A stretch of 47,221 bases of DNA, taken from contig JAHBVE010000002.1 of assembly GCA_019637675.1 (NCBI GenBank), forward strand, positions 672,156 through 719,376, written 5' to 3'. Positions 1 through 6,626 of the stretch are shown here, piece by piece. Positions within the stretch are counted from its first letter, which is position 1. Each line of letters begins with the position of its first letter. This DNA is from Anaerolineales bacterium (GTDB taxonomy: Bacteria; Chloroflexota; Anaerolineae; Anaerolineales; UBA11579). The position numbers and the translations under genes were made by a program. The notes beneath the pieces were generated by a model that saw nothing but the letters and a program-made list of their open reading frames with translations, was not told the origin of the DNA and searched no databases.

Positions 1-1441
1 CGCGCAGCTCGTCCAAATAGGCGGCCGCCTGCGCATTGCCGGGCAGCGAGCTTGCATTAATACGCACATTCAGCGCCGCGCCTTGCAGGCTGGCCTTGGC
101 CAGCGCCGCCGCGGTGCCGGCGTCGCTGATGGCGTTGGTGTTGCCCAACCCGGCGGCTTGCACCGCAAGCTGCAGGGTGCGCAGGGCCATGCCCGCTACG
201 CTCAGCGGCAGTCGCGTCGCTTCCAACGTAGCCGCCTCGATGGCGCGGCTGCGCTCGGCAGCCTTATCCTCCGGCTCCTTGGGCAGCTTCATCGCCGCCA
301 TCACCGCATGAAAAGCGCCAGCGTCCTGCTCTACGGCCACCGTAAATTCCTTGCGCAGGCGTTCCGCCTCCACAACCAGCTCGTTCATCTCGCCTTGCAC
401 ATCAGCGTACTTCTTCTTGCCCAGCGTGAGCCGCGCCACCATGGCCACCAGCGCCACCGCCAATGCGCCGGCGTGCGCGGCCGCGGAGCCGCCGCCTGGC
501 GCCGGCTCCGCCGAGGCGACCGCATCCAGGAACGAGCTCTCAGCCGGTTTGGCGGTGCTGTGGATGCGCCGCTCGAGGATCTGCTGGCGGTCAAACTCGT
601 GCAGGTGCAGATACCAGGCCGCGGCGTCGTCCAGCGCCTCTTGCGGGATCAGGCCCACCAGCTCACTGCGCTCGATCTGCGCGCCGTAACGGGCGGCTTC
701 ACTGCGGATCATTTCCATCACCCGCGCCAAGGAGGTCTTGCGGAAGTTGGTCAGGTTCATCGAGACCTGCGCCTTACCATCCACCAGGAAGCCGGCGCCT
801 TTCACAAAGCGCAGCCCGCCGGATGAATGGCGCACCGCCTTGCCGACCTCCTGCGCTACGCGTACATCGCCGGTGTTCAAATACACGTTGTAGGCGATCA
901 GCGGCGCCCGCGCCCCGATGGCGGTGGCCCCGGCGCGGCCCAGCTGCGCCGGCCCATAGTCCGGCTTGCGCGACTTCTTGGTCTTGATCGCTTCACGGAT
1001 GCCTTCGTACTGGCCGCGGCGCACATCTTCGAGATTGCGGCGGCTCTCTTTGCTGGCGGCGTCTTCATATAAATATACGGGGATGCCCAGCGCGCCGACC
1101 CGTTTGCCCAGCCGGTTGGCGATCTGCACGCAGTCTTCCATGCTGGCCCCGGCGATGGGGATGAACGGCACCACATCCGTTGCGCCCATGCGCGGGTGCT
1201 CGCCGGAATGCTGGTCCATATCGATCAGTTCGGCCGCTTTGGCGATGCCCAGGTAGGCCGCCTCTTCCACCTGGGCGGCATTGCCGACGAAGGTGATGAC
1301 ACTGCGATTGTGGTCGGCATCTGAGCTTTGGTCGAGCAGGGTGATGCCATCCACGGAGCGGATGGCGGCTACGATCTGTTCGATGACCTCAGGCCGGCGG
1401 CCTTCGGAGAAATTGGGGACGCATTCAATGATCTGGGTCAT
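1..1441 (-). CDS. ftcD: Bifunctional glutamate formimidoyltransferase / formiminotetrahydrofolate cyclodeaminase (3' end outside window)
   Basis: Read from ATG at 1441, the frame stays open for 480 codons and runs off the window edge, so the last residues are missing. The N-terminus (MTQIIECVPNFSEG) and HSGEHPRMGATDVVPF around His82, the catalytic His position of animal FTCD, identify the formiminotransferase half, residues about 1-300. From about residue 330 comes the all-helical cyclodeaminase half, with a glycine-rich FLDAVASAEPAPGGGSAAA stretch. Family role: transfer of the formimino group from formiminoglutamate (histidine breakdown) to tetrahydrofolate, then release of ammonia to give methenyl-THF. 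Many bacteria encode the two halves separately; here they are fused as in animals. A TATGAT -10-like box lies at 1458-1463 with GAGG near the start. No other histidine-degradation gene is visible. Confidence 0.93.
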   Translation of the reverse strand, partial: MTQIIECVPNFSEGRRPEVIEQIVAAIRSVDGITLLDQSSDADHNRSVITFVGNAAQVEEAAYLGIAKAAELIDMDQHSGEHPRMGATDVVPFIPIAGASMEDCVQIANRLGKRVGALGIPVYLYEDAASKESRRNLEDVRRGQYEGIREAIKTKKSRKPDYGPAQLGRAGATAIGARAPLIAYNVYLNTGDVRVAQEVGKAVRHSSGGLRFVKGAGFLVDGKAQVSMNLTNFRKTSLARVMEMIRSEAARYGAQIERSELVGLIPQEALDDAAAWYLHLHEFDRQQILERRIHSTAKPAESSFLDAVASAEPAPGGGSAAAHAGALAVALVAMVARLTLGKKKYADVQGEMNELVVEAERLRKEFTVAVEQDAGAFHAVMAAMKLPKEPEDKAAERSRAIEAATLEATRLPLSVAGMALRTLQLAVQAAGLGNTNAISDAGTAAALAKASLQGAALNVRINASSLPGNAQAAAYLDELR

Positions 1442-1480
1442 AGCACCTCAGGCCCGAATCATACTACCCCCATAAACCCT

Positions 1481-1788
1481 CCGTGTCATCCTGAGCGGGT
1501 ACTACCGGCACTACCAGCGCACGAACCCACACTAGCGAAGGATCTTTATTGGCACATCTCCCATGTAGCGCGCATTTTGTAAGCCCCTACACCACCTCAG
1601 CCCCCTCAACCCCCGTGTCATCCTGAGCAGGTACTACCTTTTCCTGTGTCATCCTGAGCGGGTACTACCGGCACTACCAGCGCACGAACCCACACCAGCG
1701 AAGGATCCTTATTGGCACCTCTCCCATGCAGCGCGTATTTATAAGCCACACCACAGCGCACGCAGCACCCTACACCACCTCAGCCCCC
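1481..1788. repeat. Intergenic direct repeat that also duplicates the 3' end of thrB
   Basis: The space between ftcD and thrB holds two near-identical copies of a unit of about 125-145 bp, at about 1481-1606 and 1643-1788. Each begins GTGTCATCCTGAGCGGGT, continues through an AGCGAAGGATC segment and ends in CTACACCACCTCAGCCCCCT. In the right copy that last 20-bp stretch (1769-1788) is the final codons and stop of thrB; in the left copy (1587-1606) it is non-coding. A third partial copy of the first module starts near 1615. The right copy carries an extra segment of about 20 bp (about 1747-1767). The same module occurs inverted at 20961-21352. No gene is seen here. Confidence 0.8.
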
Positions 1789-2666
1789 TGCGCACTGCTG
1801 CGCAGCACAAGCTGGCGTACCGCCAACTTGTGCCCCTCAAAGGCAGCCCGCATGGCCGCCAACACCGCTTGCTCCCGCCCCGGCGCCACGAACGCGATCA
1901 GGCCCGGCCCCGCCCCGGATAGGCCGGCCGCCGCGCCCGCTTGGCGGGCAGCCTGCAGCGCCTCGGCTGCGCCGGGCAGCAGTGGCAGGCGGTACGGCTG
2001 GTGCAGGCGATCCTGCATGGCCTCGGCCAGCGCGGCCAGGTCGCCGCTGCCCAGCGCCTCGCGCACGGCCAGGGTCTGCCCGATGTTGAACACCGCATCC
2101 GCCAGGCTCACTTTCTTGGGCAGCGCGGCGCGGGCCGCCCGCGTGCTCAGGCGCACCTCGGGCAATACATACACCGCCTGCCATGCCGCGCACGCCAACG
2201 GCTGCGCAGTCGTACGCCACTCAGTGTGCTTGACCAGCACCAGGCCGCCATACAAAGCCGCCGCCAGGTTATCCGCATGGCCTTCCAGCTCCGCGCCCAG
2301 ACGCAGCACCAACTCCGGCTTGAGCGGGTTGCCCAGCAGGGCGTTGGCGCCCAGCAGCCCGGCCAGGCTGGCGGCCGCGCTGGAACCAAGCCCCGAGCCC
2401 AGCGGGATATTGTTGTGACAGCGGATGCGGATGTTCAGCGGCGGCGGCTCGCTCACTTCTTCATAGACTCGCCGCACAGCCCGGTATACGAGATTGCGCT
2501 CGTGGCGCGGCAGGCGCTCGGCGCCCTCCCCGCTCACGGCGATCTGTAAGCCTTCGCCGCCCAATTCGAACTCGGCCTCGTTCCACAGATCCAGCGCCAG
2601 CGCCAGGCAATCGAACGCCGGGCCGATGTTGGCTGTACTGGCCGGGACGCGCACCCGCACCATCAC
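1770..2666 (-). CDS. thrB: Homoserine kinase
   Basis: A 298-residue GHMP-family kinase that phosphorylates homoserine to O-phosphohomoserine, the substrate of the threonine synthase encoded just upstream. Visible signatures are the N-terminal VRVPASTANIGPAFDCLALAL strand-loop (residues about 4-24), the ATP-binding glycine/serine loop IPLGSGLGSSAAA, and a C-terminal GLSGAGPGLIAFV motif. Length is normal for the family. The start ATG overlaps the thrC stop (ATGA, 2663-2666), so translation is probably coupled; a second ATG follows directly. No homoserine dehydrogenase or aspartokinase gene is in the window. Its last codons are duplicated downstream as intergenic sequence. Confidence 0.96.
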   Translation of the reverse strand: MMVRVRVPASTANIGPAFDCLALALDLWNEAEFELGGEGLQIAVSGEGAERLPRHERNLVYRAVRRVYEEVSEPPPLNIRIRCHNNIPLGSGLGSSAAASLAGLLGANALLGNPLKPELVLRLGAELEGHADNLAAALYGGLVLVKHTEWRTTAQPLACAAWQAVYVLPEVRLSTRAARAALPKKVSLADAVFNIGQTLAVREALGSGDLAALAEAMQDRLHQPYRLPLLPGAAEALQAARQAGAAAGLSGAGPGLIAFVAPGREQAVLAAMRAAFEGHKLAVRQLVLRSSAQGAEVV

Positions 2667-3715
2667 GCGGCCTCCAGCTCGCGCACCAGGTCCGCCAGGT
2701 TGGCGGCCACCTGGCGCGGCACTTCACTGTGCCGCGCCACGATCTCGGCATCCTTTAGCCCGTGGCCGGTGCACACGGCCACCACCGTCTTGCCGCCCAG
2801 ATCCAGCCGCCCGGCCGCCACTTCGGCGGCCAACCCTGCCAGCCCGGCGGCGGAAGCCGGCTCCACCCAGATACCTTCAGCCGCCAACTGGCGCTGCATC
2901 GCCAAAATGGCTTCGTCGCTGGCGGCCACGATCCGCCCGCCCGACTCCTGCGCCGCGGCCAGCGCCTGCTCGCCGCGGGCTGGTTTGCCGATGCGGATGG
3001 CGGTCGCCACGGTCTCCGGCTGCTCCACGGCGTGGCCCAGCACCAGCGGCGCCGCACCAGCCGCTTGCACGCCCAGCAGGGCGGGCAGACCGCTGGTGTG
3101 CAACGCGTGATATTGCTGAAAGCCCATCCAATATGAGGTGATATTGCCGGCATTGCCTACCGGCAAACACAGCCAGTCCGGGGCGCGCCCCAGCGCTTCG
3201 ATAATTTCGAACGCGGCGGTCTTCTGCCCCTGCAGGCGGTGTGGATTGAGTGAATTCACCAGCGCCACTGGCGTGCGCTGGCTGGCCTCGACAACCAAAC
3301 TCAGCGCATCATCGAACGAGCCTTCGATCTGCAATACGCGTGCCCCATACGCCACTGCGCCGGCCAGCTTGCCCGCCGCCACCTTGCCTTGCGGGATGAG
3401 TACGAACGCGCCCATACCCGCCCGCGCCGCATACGCGGCCGCGCTGGCGGCCGTATTGCCAGTGGAGGCGCAGATGACGGCCTGCACGCCGCGGCCGGCC
3501 GCCTCGCCCACTGCGGCAGTCATGCCGCGGTCTTTGAACGAGCCGGTCGGGTTGAGCCCTTCATACTTCACGTACAGCTCAAAGCCGCCGCCCAGCTGTT
3601 GCGCCAGGCGCGGCATCGGGATCAGTGGTGTATCACCTTCATACAGGCTGATGCTGCGAGTATGCGCCGGCAGGTCGATCAGGGCGCGGTAACGTTCCAG
3701 CAGCGGCGTCTTCAT
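2663..3715 (-). CDS. thrC: Threonine synthase
   Basis: A 350-residue fold-type II PLP enzyme that converts O-phosphohomoserine to threonine. The PLP-binding lysine is Lys61 in NPTGSFKDRGMTAAV. The CASTGNTAASAAAYA segment is the phosphate/substrate loop, and LPVGNAGNITSYWMGF contains the glycine-rich PLP-phosphate binding site. The length fits the short bacterial/archaeal class rather than the longer fungal/proteobacterial class. The start ATG overlaps the comEA stop by 4 bp (ATGA at 3712-3715) and the gene overlaps thrB by 4 bp, giving a comEA-thrC-thrB transcription unit read from the comEA promoter. No promoter or separate Shine-Dalgarno site is seen between the genes. Confidence 0.96.
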   Translation of the reverse strand: MKTPLLERYRALIDLPAHTRSISLYEGDTPLIPMPRLAQQLGGGFELYVKYEGLNPTGSFKDRGMTAAVGEAAGRGVQAVICASTGNTAASAAAYAARAGMGAFVLIPQGKVAAGKLAGAVAYGARVLQIEGSFDDALSLVVEASQRTPVALVNSLNPHRLQGQKTAAFEIIEALGRAPDWLCLPVGNAGNITSYWMGFQQYHALHTSGLPALLGVQAAGAAPLVLGHAVEQPETVATAIRIGKPARGEQALAAAQESGGRIVAASDEAILAMQRQLAAEGIWVEPASAAGLAGLAAEVAAGRLDLGGKTVVAVCTGHGLKDAEIVARHSEVPRQVAANLADLVRELEAA

Positions 3716-4125
3716 TCGTCTTCAAGGGCAACAAAACCTTGCAAGCCTTCAAAGGTTTTTGGCCCAATGCCCGGCACGTTCAGCAGTTCATCCAGGCTTG
3801 TAAAGCCGCCATGCCGCTCGCGGTAGGCCATGATCGCCTGTGCCATACTCGGCCCAATATTGGGCAGCAGCTCAAGATCTTGCAGCGCAGCCGTATTGAT
3901 ATTTACCCGCAGCGGCCCAGCTGTGGGCAGCGGGGTGCGCGTGGCGGAGGTGATGGGTACGAGAACCACGCTCGACTCGCTGGCGGGCCGCAACGCCACC
4001 GCTGCGCCGCGCGGCGGCGTGGTGAGGAACAGCAGCAGGCCCGTCATCCCCAGGCCGCACAGCAGCCCGTACAACACCCACCAGGCTGGCGAGATCACGC
4101 GCGGGGCTTTGTTCGGCTTGGCCAT
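3712..4125 (-). CDS. comEA: ComEA-type helix-hairpin-helix DNA-binding protein
   Basis: A 137-residue protein with a short cytoplasmic N-terminus, one membrane segment (about residues 14-36, WWVLYGLLCGLGMTGLLLFL), a Ser/Thr/Pro-rich linker and a C-terminal double helix-hairpin-helix domain (about 73-134: VNINTAALQDLELLPNIG and LLNVPGIGPKTFEGL). ComEA proteins bind incoming DNA outside the membrane and pass it to the ComEC channel, which is also encoded in this window (44501-46867). It lacks the SLBB domain of Bacillus ComEA. The start at 4125 is chosen because the protein begins right after a TATAAT box (4132-4137, minus) and the upstream open frame runs antisense through the DUF554 gene. Placement ahead of thrC is unusual; overlapping stops and starts suggest co-translation. 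Confidence 0.9.
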   Translation of the reverse strand: MAKPNKAPRVISPAWWVLYGLLCGLGMTGLLLFLTTPPRGAAVALRPASESSVVLVPITSATRTPLPTAGPLRVNINTAALQDLELLPNIGPSMAQAIMAYRERHGGFTSLDELLNVPGIGPKTFEGLQGFVALEDE

Positions 4126-4131
4126 GGCGGC

Positions 4132-4164
4132 ATTATAAAGGTGAAGGGGCGGCCAGCGTATAAT
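4132..4164. promoter_or_regulatory. Back-to-back promoters of comEA and the DUF554 gene
   Basis: Two perfect TATAAT boxes point away from each other: minus strand 4132-4137, 6 nt before the comEA ATG, and plus strand 4159-4164, 7 nt before the DUF554 ATG at 4172. Only 46 bp separate the two start codons, so the -35 regions must interleave and the two genes may compete for polymerase. With normal -10 to start-site spacing, both mRNAs would begin at or within a couple of bases of the start codon. Confidence 0.7.
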
Positions 4165-4171
4165 GCCCCGC

Positions 4172-4891
4172 ATGCTCGGAACGATCATCAATATCGCCAC
4201 TGTGCTCATCGGCGGTACGCTCGGCTTGTTCTTCGGGGCACGCTTCCCGGAGCGCATGAGCCAGACCATCGTGGCTGGCCTGGGCTTGTTCACATTGTTT
4301 ATTGGGGCGCGCCTCTCCTTCGAGAGCAGCAACGCCATCCTGGTACTGCTCAGCTTGTTGGTCGGCGGCGTGCTGGGTGAATGGCTGAACATTGAAGACC
4401 GCTTGGAGCAGTTCGGCGCCTGGCTGCAAAAGCGTTTTGCCGCCAGCACCAAAGGCGGCAGCGGCAAGTTCGTACGCGGCTTCCTTACCGCCTCGCTGGT
4501 GTTCTGCATTGGGCCAATGACCATTCTCGGCTCCATTCAAGACGGCCTGACCGGCGATTATGAATTGCTGGCCATCAAAGCCGTGCTGGATGGCTTCGCC
4601 GGGATGGTGTTCGCTTCCACCCTCGGCATCGGCGTGCTGTTCTCCACGCTGGTGATCCTGATCTACCAAGGCGGCATCAGCCTGCTGGCCCAACAAGCCC
4701 AGGCATTCCTCACCGAACCAGCCATGATCGCGGAGATGACCGCCGTGGGCGGGATCCTGCTACTGGGTGTAGCCATAAGCAGCCTGCTGGAGATCAAGAA
4801 GATCCGTGTGGGCAATTTCCTCCCCGCGCTGCTCATCGCCCCGCTCCTGGTAGCCATCATGCAAGCCCTGGGCTGGAACACAGTCCCCTGA
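4172..4891 (+). CDS. DUF554 family integral membrane protein
   Basis: A 239-residue polytopic membrane protein of the DUF554 (YdfK-type) family, whose function is unknown. It begins MLGTIINIATVLIGGTLGLFFG and shows about six to seven hydrophobic segments, with the typical FCIGPMTILGSIQDGL motif near residue 115. The upstream in-frame ATG at 4163 lies inside the TATAAT box (4159-4164), so ATG 4172 is the better start; it leaves essentially no leader. The gene stands alone, ends at a bidirectional terminator and diverges from comEA. Identification rests on overall pattern and motif; transport or sensing roles cannot be told from sequence. Confidence 0.88.
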   Translation: MLGTIINIATVLIGGTLGLFFGARFPERMSQTIVAGLGLFTLFIGARLSFESSNAILVLLSLLVGGVLGEWLNIEDRLEQFGAWLQKRFAASTKGGSGKFVRGFLTASLVFCIGPMTILGSIQDGLTGDYELLAIKAVLDGFAGMVFASTLGIGVLFSTLVILIYQGGISLLAQQAQAFLTEPAMIAEMTAVGGILLLGVAISSLLEIKKIRVGNFLPALLIAPLLVAIMQALGWNTVP

Positions 4892-4892
4892 C

Positions 4893-4924
4893 AAAAAAGA
4901 GCGCCCGAATGGGCGCTCTTTTTT
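4893..4924. terminator. Bidirectional intrinsic terminator
   Basis: A 9-bp perfect stem, AGAGCGCCC (4898-4906) pairing with GGGCGCTCT (4911-4919), with a GAAT loop, an A-run on the left (4893-4898) and a T-run on the right (4919-4924). It can therefore stop transcription from both the DUF554 gene and the convergent DsbA-like gene. Confidence 0.93.
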
Positions 4925-4944
4925 ATCTTGAAAAGTCAGTCGCG

Positions 4945-5637
4945 CTAGTTACCGGAAGCAGCCAGCGCGGCGTCGATCACTTCAGACAGCTGCTCGAAGG
5001 TGCGCGAGCCGCCCAACAAGGTACCGTTGATCACGAAGGCCGGCGTGCCATTGATGCCCTGGGCGCGCGCTTCATTCACGGCCGCCTGCATGCCCGCCAG
5101 GCCGGTGCCGTCAGCCATGCACTGCTCAAAAGCCGGCACATCCAGGCCCACCGACTGGGCCATGGACACCAGGCGAGTGTCAGAATACCCGCCCGCGTTG
5201 CTGTGGGAGAAGTTGGCGAACAGGGTGTCGTGATACGGCCAGAACAGGTTCTGCTCAGCGGCACAGATGGCCGCCGCGGCCGAGCTGTCCGACTCCGGCC
5301 CCAGGAAACCCACCGGGCGATAGGTAAAGTACACCAGACCGGTGTCAATATACGTTTCGATCAGCTGGTCCTCGGCGCCCAGATACACGTTGTAGCAGTG
5401 CGGGCACTGGAAGTCGGCGTATTCAACCATCTGCACCGGGGCATTCGGGTCACCCAGGCTGAGGCCATCCGGCTGCAAGTAGGTGCGCTCAGGCGCGGTG
5501 CGCACACGGCTGGCGTAGATCAAAAGGCCGGCGATCACCACTGCCACAATGCCGATATAAAAGACCCACTTCATCTGGCCGCGGCGTTCAGCGCCACGGC
5601 GGCGATCCAAGCGGGCTTGGCGGGCACTTCTATCCAT
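4945..5637 (-). CDS. Membrane-anchored DsbA-like thioredoxin-fold oxidoreductase
   Basis: About 230 residues: a basic N-terminus (RSARQARLDRRRGAERRG), one membrane anchor (about residues 24-43, FYIGIVAVVIAGLLIYA), then an extracellular thioredoxin-fold domain of the DSBA/Thioredoxin_4 type. The active-site CPHC sits in VEYADFQCPHCYNVY, and a cis-proline loop is visible as GTPAFVINGTLLGG. It probably oxidises or isomerises disulfides in exported proteins, for instance the Cys-containing M23 lipoproteins of this window (inference). ATG 5637 is preferred over the upstream TTG at 5652 because a GGAGG Shine-Dalgarno (5646-5650) lies 8 nt ahead of it and overlaps the TTG. Residues CAAEQ and FEQCMADG add further cysteines. 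Confidence 0.9.
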   Translation of the reverse strand: MDRSARQARLDRRRGAERRGQMKWVFYIGIVAVVIAGLLIYASRVRTAPERTYLQPDGLSLGDPNAPVQMVEYADFQCPHCYNVYLGAEDQLIETYIDTGLVYFTYRPVGFLGPESDSSAAAAICAAEQNLFWPYHDTLFANFSHSNAGGYSDTRLVSMAQSVGLDVPAFEQCMADGTGLAGMQAAVNEARAQGINGTPAFVINGTLLGGSRTFEQLSEVIDAALAASGN

Positions 5638-5726
5638 TTCTTCTTCCTCCAAAAGTGCGGGTATTGGGCTGAGTGTAGCAGAGTTTCGTATAGCCTCTTT
5701 TACAGCCTGATCGGATTTAGTTTGGA

Positions 5727-6584
5727 TTAATCTGTCGTGAACTTGTATTCATACACCGGGAACGTCTCCTGCGTGAGCACAAAACCCAGCTTCTGGTACA
5801 GCGCCAGTGAAGGGCTGTTATTGTCCTGAGTATTCACGCTCAGCCGCGTTTCTTTGCGGGTCTGGGCGTGGCGTTGCAGGTCCGTGGTCAGCGCCGCCGC
5901 CAGCCCGCGCCCCTGCATGCTGGGGTGCGTTGCCAGCCGCGCCAGATGCAACCCTTGGGCGCTCTGCGTGCTGATCTGGTACGCCACAATTCTGCCCTCG
6001 TGCTCCACCACTGTGGCGAAGCCGGCCTGCTGGTAGGCATGCTCCAGCGCCGCCAGCGGGTTTTGCCACAGCGGGGCAAACGCCGCATTGTCCACCGCAT
6101 ACACCGCCGGCAGATCTTCCTCCTGCATGGGGCGGATGGGCGCTTGCTGGGCGGCTGGCGGCGGGGCCTCCCCAGCAGCCCAGTCGAGCACCACCACGTT
6201 CTGGGTATGCTCAAAACCCGAGTCTTGCAGCAGCTGCACGAACCAATCACTAAGCGGGATTGCCGCGGCCTGCTCAGCCCCCTGGCTGCGCAGTTCCTCC
6301 CGCGCCGCCGCCCACAAGCTGTTCCACGCCGCAGTGATGTCCACCCGCGTCATCGCCGCGAACAGGCGGATCCACGCCAAACCCGGCGGGTCAGCCGGGC
6401 AGGCCAGAGCCGCCGCCAGGCGGCCGCCATTCTCTGCGATCAGAAAGGGGGAGTGTCCCAGCCAATCCAAAGGACGCCGCCAATCCAAATGGCGGTGGAC
6501 GTGTGTCTCAAAATGCAGCAGGTTGGCTAACCGGCTGCGGTCGTCTTCGGTTGCAGGACGCAAGGAAAAGACGGCAGGGGCCAT
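5727..6584 (-). CDS. GNAT-family protein with a degenerate N-terminal and a C-terminal acetyltransferase domain
   Basis: A 285-residue protein. The C-terminal half (about 150-280) is a clear GNAT domain: IRPMQEEDLPAVYAVDNAAF at its start, the acetyl-CoA pyrophosphate loop in ATHPSMQGRGLAAALTTDL, and a final LYQKLGFVLTQETFPVYEY strand. The N-terminal half (RPATEDDRSRLANLL...) looks like a second, diverged GNAT fold. The substrate cannot be predicted. It is the last gene before the signalling block and has its own promoter: a TATAAT box (6593-6598, minus) ends 8 nt before the ATG, with no Shine-Dalgarno site, so a leaderless mRNA is expected. Confidence 0.85.
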   Translation of the reverse strand: MAPAVFSLRPATEDDRSRLANLLHFETHVHRHLDWRRPLDWLGHSPFLIAENGGRLAAALACPADPPGLAWIRLFAAMTRVDITAAWNSLWAAAREELRSQGAEQAAAIPLSDWFVQLLQDSGFEHTQNVVVLDWAAGEAPPPAAQQAPIRPMQEEDLPAVYAVDNAAFAPLWQNPLAALEHAYQQAGFATVVEHEGRIVAYQISTQSAQGLHLARLATHPSMQGRGLAAALTTDLQRHAQTRKETRLSVNTQDNNSPSLALYQKLGFVLTQETFPVYEYKFTTD

Positions 6585-6592
6585 CAGGGCTA

Positions 6593-6598
6593 ATTATA
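6593..6598 (-). promoter_or_regulatory. TATAAT box of the GNAT gene (leaderless type)
   Basis: Perfect TATAAT on the minus strand, 8 nt upstream of the ATG at 6584. No purine-rich Shine-Dalgarno site fits in the gap (TAGCCCTG). Confidence 0.65.
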
Positions 6599-6626
6599 CC
6601 TACAGGCTGCTGCCGCCCTGCGCGGC

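Noticed and set aside
83..1256. Several plus-strand open frames in the first 1.3 kb
   Set aside because: They lie opposite the formiminotransferase/cyclodeaminase coding sequence, which matches the family along all 480 visible codons; the plus-strand peptides are Arg/Ala-rich shadows.
1481..1788. CRISPR array
   Set aside because: Two or three copies of over 100 bp with no regular spacer length and no cas genes anywhere in the window.
4163..4171. Upstream ATG as the start of the DUF554 protein
   Set aside because: It lies inside the TATAAT box, so the mRNA would normally start after it.
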